Source of the DNA: Paracoccaceae bacterium
GTDB taxonomy: Bacteria; Pseudomonadota; Alphaproteobacteria; Rhodobacterales; Rhodobacteraceae
Direction: 5' to 3'
Assembly: GCA_016937725.1 (NCBI GenBank)
Contig: JAFGVZ010000017.1
Location: 1 to 22,467 of the forward strand
DNA length: 22,467 nt
Shown here: in pieces, positions 7,531-15,195 of the stretch
How positions within the stretch are numbered: position 1 is the stretch's first letter
Layout of the letters: each line of letters begins with the position of its first letter
Translations under genes and position numbers: made by a program
Notes under the pieces: generated by a model
What the model saw: the letters and a program-made list of their open reading frames with translations, nothing else
What the model was told of the DNA's origin: nothing
Databases searched by the model: none

Positions 7531-10281
7531 ATGACCATTATCGTCGGCCAAGACAGCGCGGCCGCGCGCAAAACGCTCACCGTCGCAGGCAAGTCTATTG
7601 CCTATTACTCTATCCCAGCCGCGCAGGCTGCGGGCTTGGGTGACTTCGACAAGCTGCCCGCGGCGCTGAAAGTGGTGCTGGAAAACATGCTGCGGTTCGA
7701 GGATGGCAAGACGGTCACGACTGATGACATCCGCGCCTTTGCCGACTGGGCCGCGCAAGGGGGCAAGAACCCGCGCGAGATTGCCTATCGCCCCGCCCGC
7801 GTGCTGATGCAGGATTTCACCGGCGTTCCCGCCGTAGTGGACTTGGCCGCCATGCGCGACGGGATCAAGGCTTTGGGCGGCGACGCGCAAAAGATCAACC
7901 CGCTGAACCCGGTCGATCTGGTCATCGACCATTCGGTGATGATCGACGAATTCGGCAACCCGCGCGCCTTCCAGATGAATGTGGACCGCGAATATGAACG
8001 CAATATCGAACGCTACACATTCCTGAAATGGGGCCAGAAGGCGTTCAACAATTTCCGCGTGGTGCCGCCGGGCACCGGGATTTGCCATCAGGTGAACCTT
8101 GAATACCTGGCGCAAACCGTCTGGACCGATACCGACCAGAACGGCGCGGAAGTGGCCTATCCCGACACGCTCGTGGGCACCGACAGCCACACCACCATGG
8201 TCAACGGTCTGGCGGTTCTGGGCTGGGGTGTTGGCGGGATCGAGGCAGAGGCCGCGATGCTGGGCCAGCCCGTCTCCATGCTGATCCCCGAAGTGGTGGG
8301 CTTCAAACTGACCGGTGCGATGGTCGAAGGCACCACCGCCACCGACCTTGTGCTGAAAGTGGTGCAGATGCTGCGCGCGCATGGCGTGGTGGGCAAGTTC
8401 GTGGAGTTCTACGGTCCGGGTCTGGATAACCTGCCGCTGGCGGACCGCGCCACCATTGCCAATATGGCCCCCGAATACGGCGCGACCTGCGGCTTCTTCC
8501 CGATTGACGATGAAACCCTGCGCTACCTGCGCCAGACCGGCCGCGACGAGGATCGCGTGGCGCTGGTCGAAGCCTATGCCAAGGAAAACGGTTTCTGGCG
8601 CGGGGCGGATTACGCGCCTGTCTACACCTCTACGCTGGAGCTGGACATGAGTTCGGTCGTGCCCGCCATTTCCGGCCCGAAACGCCCGCAGGACCACACC
8701 CCGCTCGATCAGGCGGCAGCAAAGTTCCTTGATGTTGTGTCGGAATATCGCGGGGTGGCGGCAGATACAGAGGCCGCCGACATGGCAGGCGAAGGCCCTG
8801 CCCCCACCGCCCCCGCCGACCCGCGCAAAACCGCCGCCGTGGCGGGCGAAGACTACACCCTGCGCGACGGCTCTGTGGTAATTGCGTCGATCACGTCCTG
8901 CACCAACACCTCTAACCCTTATGTGATGATCGGCGCGGGGCTTGTCGCCCGCAAGGCCCGCGCGCTGGGCCTGACCCGCAAGCCTTGGGTCAAAACCTCG
9001 CTCGCGCCCGGATCGCAGGTTGTCTCGGCCTATCTGGAAGCGGCCGATCTGCAAGAGGATCTGGACGCCATCGGCTTCAACCTTGTGGGCTATGGCTGCA
9101 CCACCTGCATCGGCAATTCCGGCCCGCTTCAGGAAGAAATCTCGAAAGCCATCAACGACAATGACCTGATCGCCACGAGCGTTCTGTCGGGCAATCGCAA
9201 CTTCGAAGGGCGCATTTCCCCCGATGTGCGCGCGAATTACCTCGCCTCACCCCCCTTGGTCGTGGCCTATGCGCTGGCCGGGGACATGAATATCGACATC
9301 ACCAAAGACCCGATCGCGCAGACACCGGATGGCAAGGATGTCTACCTGAAAGACATCTGGCCCACCCAAAAAGAAGTGGCCGATCTGGTGGAAGCGACCG
9401 TCACGCGCGAGGCGTTCCAGTCGAAATATGCCGATGTGTTCAAGGGGGATGAGAAATGGCAGGCCGTGAAGACCACCGACTCGGAAACCTATGATTGGCC
9501 GGCCTCGTCGACCTATATCCAGAATCCGCCCTATTTCCGCGATATGGGTGCGGAAGCCGGGACAATCGCAGACCTGAAAGGCGCGCGTATTCTGGCGCTG
9601 CTGGGCGACATGGTCACGACCGACCATATCAGCCCGGCGGGCAGCTTCAAGGCATCGACCCCTGCGGGCCGCTATCTGGAAGAACGTCAGGTGCCGGTGC
9701 GCGAGTTCAACTCTTACGGCTCTCGTCGCGGCAACCACGAAGTGATGATGCGCGGCACCTTCGCCAATATCCGCATTCGCAACGCCATGCTGGACGGGGT
9801 CGAAGGCGGCTATACCAAAGGGCCAGACGGCCAGCAGACCGCCATTTTCGACGCCGCCATGGCCTATCAGGCCGAGGGCACGCCGCTTGTCGTGATCGGC
9901 GGCAAGGAATACGGCGCAGGCTCCAGCCGCGACTGGGCGGCGAAGGGCACGAACCTGCTGGGTGTGAAGGCCGTGATCGCGGAAAGCTTCGAGCGTATCC
10001 ACCGTTCCAACCTTGTCGGCATGGGGGTTATCCCGTTCGAATTCACCGGCGGCGACACCCGTGCCACTCTGGGGCTGACTGGTGACGAAGTCATAAATAT
10101 CAGTGGATTGGAAGGCGATCTTAAACCGCTTTCTGAAGTGCCCTGCACCATCACCTACCCCGATGGCACAGAAAAGACGATCACGCTCAAGTGCCGCATC
10201 GATACCGGCATAGAGAAGGAATATGTCGAACATGGCGGCGTGCTGCATTACGTGCTGCGCAACCTTGCCAAAGCGGCCTGA
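7531..10281 (+). CDS. acnA: Aconitate hydratase A (aconitase)
   Basis: Aconitase interconverts citrate and isocitrate in the TCA cycle in the cytosol. The 916-residue length is typical of the AcnA/IRP-like class. The three [4Fe-4S] ligands are visible: Cys457 in SITSCTNTSNP, and Cys523 and Cys526 in GYGCTTCIGNSGPL. DTLVGTDSHTTMVNGL and GWGVGGIEAEAAMLGQP are classic AcnA motifs, and the swivelling C-terminal domain carries GDMVTTDHISPAG, SYGSRRGNHEVMMRGTFAN and GGKEYGAGSSRDWAAKG. The ATG at 7531 is preceded by GGAGG (7517-7521) with nine bases of spacing; the open frame extends 36 codons upstream but those codons have no family match. It is followed by a strong terminator, so it is probably transcribed alone. 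Confidence 0.98.
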   Translation: MTIIVGQDSAAARKTLTVAGKSIAYYSIPAAQAAGLGDFDKLPAALKVVLENMLRFEDGKTVTTDDIRAFADWAAQGGKNPREIAYRPARVLMQDFTGVPAVVDLAAMRDGIKALGGDAQKINPLNPVDLVIDHSVMIDEFGNPRAFQMNVDREYERNIERYTFLKWGQKAFNNFRVVPPGTGICHQVNLEYLAQTVWTDTDQNGAEVAYPDTLVGTDSHTTMVNGLAVLGWGVGGIEAEAAMLGQPVSMLIPEVVGFKLTGAMVEGTTATDLVLKVVQMLRAHGVVGKFVEFYGPGLDNLPLADRATIANMAPEYGATCGFFPIDDETLRYLRQTGRDEDRVALVEAYAKENGFWRGADYAPVYTSTLELDMSSVVPAISGPKRPQDHTPLDQAAAKFLDVVSEYRGVAADTEAADMAGEGPAPTAPADPRKTAAVAGEDYTLRDGSVVIASITSCTNTSNPYVMIGAGLVARKARALGLTRKPWVKTSLAPGSQVVSAYLEAADLQEDLDAIGFNLVGYGCTTCIGNSGPLQEEISKAINDNDLIATSVLSGNRNFEGRISPDVRANYLASPPLVVAYALAGDMNIDITKDPIAQTPDGKDVYLKDIWPTQKEVADLVEATVTREAFQSKYADVFKGDEKWQAVKTTDSETYDWPASSTYIQNPPYFRDMGAEAGTIADLKGARILALLGDMVTTDHISPAGSFKASTPAGRYLEERQVPVREFNSYGSRRGNHEVMMRGTFANIRIRNAMLDGVEGGYTKGPDGQQTAIFDAAMAYQAEGTPLVVIGGKEYGAGSSRDWAAKGTNLLGVKAVIAESFERIHRSNLVGMGVIPFEFTGGDTRATLGLTGDEVINISGLEGDLKPLSEVPCTITYPDGTEKTITLKCRIDTGIEKEYVEHGGVLHYVLRNLAKAA

Positions 10282-10302
10282 TCGCTTCACATTCCCGACA
10301 GA

Positions 10303-10336
10303 CCCCGGCGCGTTACCTCGCGCCGGGGTTTTCCTT
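10303..10336 (+). terminator. Rho-independent terminator of acnA
   Basis: CCCCGGCGCG and CGCGCCGGGG form a perfect 10-bp GC-rich stem with a 6-base loop (TTACCT), followed by TTTTCCTTT. It begins 21 bases after the acnA stop codon. Confidence 0.95.
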
Positions 10337-10380
10337 TGCGCGGGCTTGGGGTTATCTGTGCAAAAAACATCGGAGAATGC

Positions 10381-10758
10381 ATGGCCACCCGCATCATTGC
10401 ACTTGTCTTTCTAGGTCTGTTTCTGGCCTTTGTGGCGGTCATGGCTTCTGTCACTCTGTTCGTGCGCGACCCGCTGCCGATTATCGGGCCAAACCAAAGC
10501 CTTGTGCTGGAAACCACGCAGATCGACCCGTCCCTGCGGGCCGAAATTTCCGTCGGCAGCGATTACGAGGCGCGCGTGACCGTCACCCCGCTGGACCGCG
10601 CCGAGAGCGTGCGGCTGCGCTTTACAAATGGCAGTGACATCCCCCTGCTGGCCGAAGGAGCGACAGCAGAGGGTCAGTTCACCCGCACCGGGCGCTGGGA
10701 ATTGGTCCTGACATCGGCAGGCACAGAGGAAGTTCTGGCCTTCGTGCTGCGCGATTAA
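10381..10758 (+). CDS. Small membrane-anchored protein of unknown function
   Basis: I do not recognise this 125-residue protein. It has one N-terminal hydrophobic segment (IIALVFLGLFLAFVAVMASVTLFV, about residues 5-28), which is either a membrane anchor or an uncleaved signal. A predicted all-beta domain follows, with alternating hydrophobic residues (RAEISVGSDYEARVTVTPL, RFTNGSDIPLL, RWELVLTSAG, VLAFVLRD). It has no cysteines. The ATG at 10381 has GGAG five bases upstream; a TTG in the same frame at 10336 lies inside the acnA terminator tail and is unlikely. The gene sits between the terminator and the antiporter gene, 91 bases from the latter. The C-terminal domain probably faces the periplasm. 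Confidence 0.8.
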   Translation: MATRIIALVFLGLFLAFVAVMASVTLFVRDPLPIIGPNQSLVLETTQIDPSLRAEISVGSDYEARVTVTPLDRAESVRLRFTNGSDIPLLAEGATAEGQFTRTGRWELVLTSAGTEEVLAFVLRD

Positions 10759-10849
10759 GCACGCGCCGCGCCTATTTGCACTGCGCCTATTCACACCCGC
10801 GTCAGCGTGGTTAGGATAGCGCCAAGGGGCAGACAGAAAGCGCGCGCAC

Positions 10850-12412
10850 GTGTTCGAAACCATCATCCTCAGCTTTGCGTTCGTCTTTGGGCTGGCGGTG
10901 CGCCAAGTCGGCCTGCCGCCGCTGGTGGGCTTTCTGGCGGCGGGCTTTGCCATAAACCTGCTTGGCGCGCCGCTTGGCCTGCCGCAAGAAACCGGGCCGA
11001 TCCTGCACCACATTGCCCATCTGGGTGTGCTGTTGTTGCTGTTCACCGTTGGGCTAAAGCTGAAACTGGGCCAAATCGCGCAGCCGCAGGTCATTGGTGG
11101 CGCGGTGCTGCATTTCGCCATCAGCGTGGCGCTGTTTGCGCCTGCCGCCAAGCTGCTGATGGGCGTGGCATGGGAAACCGCGTTGCTTTTGGGCATTGCC
11201 TTGGCGTTCTCCTCCACCGTTCTGGCAGCCAAGCTATTGGAGGGAAAGCGCGAATTGGGCGCGTTTCATGGGCGCACCGCCATCGGTATCCTGATCGTGC
11301 AAGACATTATCGCGCTGGTGGTGCTGGCCATATGGTCGGGCAAAAGCCCGAACATGTTTGCGCTTTTGGTGCTTGGGCTGCCGTTGTTGCGACCCGTGTT
11401 GCATAGGCTGTTGGACCTTGCAGGCCATGACGAAATTCTGGTGCTGATGGGCATGCTTCTGGCGCTGGTCATCGGCGGCTACGGGTTCGAGGCGATGGGG
11501 CTCTCATCCGAAATCGGCGCGCTGGCGATGGGGGTGCTTTTGTCGAACCATGCCCGCGCAAGCGAATTGTCCCGCGCGCTGTGGTCGCTGAAGGAAGTAT
11601 TCCTTGTGGCCTTCTTCCTAGAGATCGGGCTGACGGGTCTGCCTGATGGCCCTGCCCTGATCTTCGCGCTGGTCGTGGGGCTGGCGCTGCCGCTGAAAGG
11701 CGTGTTGTTCTACGCGCTGCTTGTCGCGTTCAAGCTGCGCGCCCGCTCGGCGTTTTTGTCGGCGCTTAGCCTGACCGCGTATTCCGAATTCGGGCTGATC
11801 GTGGCGGCAGGCGTGTTGCCCGACTATCTTGTGCCGCTGGCCTTGGCGGTCACGCTGTCCTTCCTGATCGCAGCCCCTTTGAACCGGATGGCGCACCCGC
11901 TCTACGAGCGGCTGGAGGGCCGCTTGCAACGCTTTGAACGCGCAACCATGCATCCAGACGAGCAACCCAAGGATTTGGGCGATGCGTCTGTTCTGGTCTT
12001 TGGCATGGGGCGCACGGGGACCGCTGCCTACGACCGCCTGCTGTCTGCGGGCCTGTCACCTGTGGGGCTGGACGCCGACACTTACCGCGTCGAAGGCCAC
12101 CGCGAGGCCGGGCGCAACGCGCTCTTCGCCGATGCCGAGGACAGCAATTTCTGGCGCTCGGTGGACCTGAGCCGCATCAAGGCCGCCGTGCTGGCCTTGG
12201 GCGATCTAGAGGCCAAGGTCATCGCCGTGCGGTCGCTGCGCGCGCGCGGCTTTACCGGGCCAGTCATCGCGCATGTTATGCATGAAGACACCCGCCACGT
12301 TCTGCGCGAAGCGGGTGCGGATTATACCTATCTGACAATGACACAGGCGGGCGTGAACCTTGCCGACCGAACGGTGACGGTGCTAGAGGTCGAGCGCGAG
12401 CATGGCGCTTAA
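10850..12412 (+). CDS. KefB/CPA2-type monovalent cation:proton antiporter with N-terminal RCK (TrkA-N) domain
   Basis: This 520-residue inner-membrane protein has about 11-13 hydrophobic segments in residues 1-350 (Na+/H+ exchanger fold, CPA2 family). FSSTVLAAKLLEGKRELGAFHGRTAIGILIVQDIIAL is the typical core, with the acidic QD residue thought to take part in exchange. A cytoplasmic Rossmann domain follows from about residue 378, with the nucleotide-binding GMGRTG at 385-390 and an aspartate at the end of the second strand (VGLDAD). This matches KefB/KefC-like potassium efflux systems, but the protein is shorter than E. coli KefB/C (about 600) and has no KefF/KefG-like partner nearby. The start is a GTG at 10850, chosen because the family N-terminus begins there; ribosome binding is weak (AAAG about ten bases upstream). 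Its TAA overlaps the converging ccmG stop by four bases. Confidence 0.93.
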   Translation: MFETIILSFAFVFGLAVRQVGLPPLVGFLAAGFAINLLGAPLGLPQETGPILHHIAHLGVLLLLFTVGLKLKLGQIAQPQVIGGAVLHFAISVALFAPAAKLLMGVAWETALLLGIALAFSSTVLAAKLLEGKRELGAFHGRTAIGILIVQDIIALVVLAIWSGKSPNMFALLVLGLPLLRPVLHRLLDLAGHDEILVLMGMLLALVIGGYGFEAMGLSSEIGALAMGVLLSNHARASELSRALWSLKEVFLVAFFLEIGLTGLPDGPALIFALVVGLALPLKGVLFYALLVAFKLRARSAFLSALSLTAYSEFGLIVAAGVLPDYLVPLALAVTLSFLIAAPLNRMAHPLYERLEGRLQRFERATMHPDEQPKDLGDASVLVFGMGRTGTAAYDRLLSAGLSPVGLDADTYRVEGHREAGRNALFADAEDSNFWRSVDLSRIKAAVLALGDLEAKVIAVRSLRARGFTGPVIAHVMHEDTRHVLREAGADYTYLTMTQAGVNLADRTVTVLEVEREHGA

Positions 12413-12948
12413 CGCGCCGCAGCGCGTTCCATTGCCGGACGGATACGGGTTTCCATAATCTCGCGCGTGATGGGGCCTGCATAGCGAAATTCGATGGTGC
12501 CGTCGCCTGCCACCACGAAGGTCTCCGGCAGGCCGACGACGCCCCAATCCAGACCTGTGCGCGCAGCAGGATCAGACCCGATGGCGCGGAACGGATCGCC
12601 CAATTCCTCCAAGAAATCTTCGGCCTTGTCGGCTTGGTCGCGGTAGTTCACACCGTAAATGGTGGTGCCTTCCTGCGACAATTCCTCAAGGAACGGGTGT
12701 TCGGCGCGGCAGGGCGGGCACCATGTAGCCCAGAAGTTGACCAGCGTCACTTCGCCCTCGCGCAGCATGGCGTCGGTGAACAAGGTGCGTTCGCCCAATT
12801 GCTCAACCCCCAAGGCGGGTGCTTGCTGCCCTGCGCGGGCAGAGGGCAGATCGTTGCGCCCTTCGCGGAAATTGCCAATATAGAACAACACCGCCAAACC
12901 CAGGAACAGCAGCGGCGGCAGGAACATCAGCGGGCGCATTTTACCCAT
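12409..12948 (-). CDS. ccmG: Thiol:disulfide interchange protein CcmG/DsbE
   Basis: CcmG is a periplasmic membrane-anchored thioredoxin that keeps the apocytochrome c CXXCH cysteines reduced for heme attachment. The 179-residue protein has an N-terminal anchor (about residues 8-24), then a thioredoxin fold with the redox pair Cys77 and Cys80 (WATWCPPCRAEHP) and the CcmG-specific GVVGLPETF at 136-144 holding the cis-proline. I chose the ATG at 12948 because AGGA lies four bases upstream; it overlaps the end of ccmD by eight bases. A second in-frame ATG at 12939 is possible. It is the last gene of the ccm run here and collides tail-to-tail with the antiporter gene. Confidence 0.95.
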   Translation of the reverse strand: MGKMRPLMFLPPLLFLGLAVLFYIGNFREGRNDLPSARAGQQAPALGVEQLGERTLFTDAMLREGEVTLVNFWATWCPPCRAEHPFLEELSQEGTTIYGVNYRDQADKAEDFLEELGDPFRAIGSDPAARTGLDWGVVGLPETFVVAGDGTIEFRYAGPITREIMETRIRPAMERAAAR

Positions 12949-13096
12949 TCTTTCCTCGTTTCTTTTCAAAGGCGTCCAACTCGCGCCGCACACGACGGCC
13001 GCGCGCGATATACCACAGCCCCAGCACGATCAGCATCCCAAGCGAGACGATATAGGCCGAAGTAACCTCGACCGCGTAGCGACCAAGATCGGGCAT
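12941..13096 (-). CDS. ccmD: Heme exporter protein CcmD
   Basis: This short 51-codon gene reads MPDLGRYAVEVTSAYIVSLG, then a single transmembrane stretch (MLIVLGLWYIA), then a strongly basic tail (RGRRVRRELDAFEKKRGKNG). This is the CcmD pattern: small, one membrane span with a conserved Tyr-x4-Ser-Tyr-like aromatic entry, and a charged C-terminus. CcmD stabilises the CcmABC-CcmE complex and aids release of holo-CcmE. Its ATG shares one base with the ccmC stop (TGATG), and its TAA lies inside the start of ccmG. Position between ccmC and ccmG is the standard order in alphaproteobacteria. Confidence 0.92.
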   Translation of the reverse strand: MPDLGRYAVEVTSAYIVSLGMLIVLGLWYIARGRRVRRELDAFEKKRGKNG

Positions 13097-13827
13097 CATG
13101 CCATCCGCTCCCGTGCGGCAAGCGCCTTCATGCGGCGGGCGCGGATCTCGGTCCGTGTGCCTGCCAGCACCAATGCCAGAAAGACCAGGCCAAAGCCCAC
13201 CATGCAGGTGTAAAGCGGGGCTTTATAGGCCCAATCCATCCGCGTGCCGGGGGCAACTGACAGCGATGCGCCCTGATGCAGCCCCTGATTCCAGAAATTC
13301 GCGGCATAGCGCGACAGTACCGCGAAAACCGACCCCACAAGGCACAGCACAGCGGTCAGGTCCGCGCCGGTGTCGGGGTCGTCAATCGCAGCCCACATGG
13401 CGATGTAGCCCAAGTAGAACAGGAACAGGATCAGGAACGAGGTCAGCCGCGGATCCCACGCCCACCACGTGCCCCACATGGGCTGGCCCCAAACCGCGCC
13501 CGTAATCAGCCCGATCACGGTCATCGTGGCCCCGATTGGGGCAGCGGCACGCGCGGCAAGTGCGCTGACATGGTGGCGGCGGATCAGCCAGATCAGGCTG
13601 GCCACAAGCATCATCACCCACGCATTGATCGCCATCATCGCGGCGGGCACATGGATAAACACGATTTTCACGGTCGAGCCTTGGCGGAAATCATCGGGCG
13701 TGAAGAAGAACCCCCAGATCAGCCCGGTGGCCGTGACGACCACGGCGGCAACCGCCACGATCGGCAACAGCCAATCCGTGGTGCGCATGAATTTCAAAGG
13801 GTTGGCATATTCCCAGAGCGATGACAT
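13096..13827 (-). CDS. ccmC: Heme exporter / heme-handling protein CcmC
   Basis: CcmC presents heme to the chaperone CcmE on the periplasmic side. The 243-residue protein has about six membrane spans and the diagnostic WWD motif WGTWWAWDPRLTS at 118-130. The expected axial heme ligands are present at His59 (FIHVPAA) and His184 (NQGLHQGASLS). I chose the ATG at 13827 (MSSLWEYANP, the family N-terminus) with AGG eight bases upstream; a second ATG at 13833 would leave only two bases after that AGG. It follows ccmB after 51 bases and is translationally coupled to ccmD. Confidence 0.97.
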   Translation of the reverse strand: MSSLWEYANPLKFMRTTDWLLPIVAVAAVVVTATGLIWGFFFTPDDFRQGSTVKIVFIHVPAAMMAINAWVMMLVASLIWLIRRHHVSALAARAAAPIGATMTVIGLITGAVWGQPMWGTWWAWDPRLTSFLILFLFYLGYIAMWAAIDDPDTGADLTAVLCLVGSVFAVLSRYAANFWNQGLHQGASLSVAPGTRMDWAYKAPLYTCMVGFGLVFLALVLAGTRTEIRARRMKALAARERMA

Positions 13828-13878
13828 GAGCATTACCTATCTTTGGGTGGGTGGGCTCTCAAGCGAAACCGGTGCGGT

Positions 13879-14535
13879 TCACCGAAGGTTTATCCGGATC
13901 ACATGCGCAGAGGCAAAGGGCAATAATGCCACAGCCCCCGCCGTGATCCCGGCCAACAGGGCCAAGGGTGTGCCGACATCCAGACCCTGCCCGCCCCGCG
14001 ACACCACTTCGGCCCCGAATACCAGCGTCGGGATATACATCGGCAGCACCAGCAGCGACATGAGCAACCCGCCACGTTTCAGCCCCACGGTCAGCGCGGC
14101 GCCGAATGTGCCGATCACCGACAAAGCGGGCGTGCCAAGCGCCAGCGACAAAAGCAGCCAGCCATAGGCGGGAACGGGCAGGCTAAGGAGCAGGCCCAGC
14201 ACGGGAGAGACCAGCACCAGCGGCACACCCGTCGTGATCCAATGCGCCAGCGCCTTGATGCTGACGACCCCTTCCAGCGGCACCGGGGCCGTGGCCAGCA
14301 GGTCCAGCGAGCCATCCTCATAATCGAGCGCGAATATGCGGTCCAGCGACAGAAGGCAGGCCAAAAGCGCGCCGACCCACAGAATGCCCGGCGCGATCAG
14401 GGCCAAGGTTGTGCGATCAGGGCCGACGCCCAAGGGCACCAACACGGCCAAGATCAGGAAAAACGCCAGACCAAGGCCAAAACCGCCCCCAGCGCGAATG
14501 GCCAGCCGTAGGTCGCGGAGCAGAAGCGCGATCAT
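13879..14535 (-). CDS. ccmB: Heme exporter permease CcmB
   Basis: CcmB is the membrane subunit of the CcmABCD ABC complex that drives release of heme-loaded CcmE. The 218-residue protein has six hydrophobic spans and the family pattern MIALLLRDLRLAIRAGGG, ALLACLLSLDRIFALDYEDGSLDLL and LGTPALSVIGTFGAALTVGLKRGG. It overlaps ccmA by four bases (ATGA), with GAGG seven bases before its start. Confidence 0.95.
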   Translation of the reverse strand: MIALLLRDLRLAIRAGGGFGLGLAFFLILAVLVPLGVGPDRTTLALIAPGILWVGALLACLLSLDRIFALDYEDGSLDLLATAPVPLEGVVSIKALAHWITTGVPLVLVSPVLGLLLSLPVPAYGWLLLSLALGTPALSVIGTFGAALTVGLKRGGLLMSLLVLPMYIPTLVFGAEVVSRGGQGLDVGTPLALLAGITAGAVALLPFASAHVIRINLR

Positions 14536-15152
14536 AGAAAGGCCTCGTCAAATCCGCCCGACGGCTCTGGCAGCTTGGCCTTGAAGGGCGCAAGGTCAAG
14601 CACTTGCGCTTCGGGCAAGCCAAGGTCGATATGCGTGGCCATCAGCGCCATGCCGCCCGCGGCCAGATGCAAGCGCACCACGTCAGCGAATAGCGCAACC
14701 GATGCCGCGTCCAGCGATACTGTTGGCTCATCCAACACCCAGACGGGCCGTCCCGTGACCATCAACCGCGCCAGCCCCAGCCGCCGCTTTTGCCCCGCAG
14801 ACAAGTTCTGCGCCGCGCGGTCCGCAAGCTGGCGAAGGTTCATGCACTCCAGCGCGTGGTCAATCTGGCTGGTGCCATAAATCGCTGCCCAGAATGTCAG
14901 GTTCTCGGTCACGCTGAGCGTGGCTTTCAAGCCATCGGCATGGCCCGCATAAGCAATCGCATCTGGCGCGCAGTCGATATGGCCTTCCAACGCCGGTTGC
15001 AGACCTGCAATCGTGCGCAAAGCGGTGGTTTTGCCGCAGCCATTCGGCCCGCGCAGCACCAGCGCCTGACTGGGCGACAGCGCGAAACTGACACCTTCCA
15101 AAACAGGCACGCCGCCACGGGCACAGGCCAGATCTGATACCTTCAAAGACAT
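14532..15152 (-). CDS. ccmA: Heme exporter ATP-binding protein CcmA
   Basis: This is the cytosolic ATPase of the CcmABCD complex for cytochrome c maturation. The 206 residues carry Walker A GPNGCGKTT (35-43), the ABC signature LSAGQKRR (117-124), Walker B VWVLDEP (137-143) and the H-loop histidine in MATHIDL (about 174). Length is typical (about 200-210). The ATG at 15152 gives the standard CcmA start (MSLKVSDLACARGG), but no good ribosome binding site is visible in front of it. The stop codon of glmS lies 43 bases upstream, so expression may depend on read-through or coupling from glmS, or on an unrecognised start signal. Confidence 0.94.
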   Translation of the reverse strand: MSLKVSDLACARGGVPVLEGVSFALSPSQALVLRGPNGCGKTTALRTIAGLQPALEGHIDCAPDAIAYAGHADGLKATLSVTENLTFWAAIYGTSQIDHALECMNLRQLADRAAQNLSAGQKRRLGLARLMVTGRPVWVLDEPTVSLDAASVALFADVVRLHLAAGGMALMATHIDLGLPEAQVLDLAPFKAKLPEPSGGFDEAFL

Positions 15153-15195
15153 GAATGTCGCATAGCCCGCTTTGCGCCCCAAGGAAAGGCCGAGG

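Noticed and set aside
7504..9054. 516-codon minus-strand open frame opposite acnA
   Set aside because: Shadow of the conserved aconitase reading frame; it has the unusual His/Arg/Gly composition of such shadows and no start signal.
9247..10290. 347-codon minus-strand open frame opposite the acnA 3' half
   Set aside because: Same reason: it is antisense to intact aconitase C-terminal motifs and resembles no family.
14969..15195. Extended ccmA start upstream of 15152, overlapping glmS
   Set aside because: The extra codons match no CcmA N-terminus and are antisense-free shadow of the glmS end; the family start is at MSLKVSDLA.
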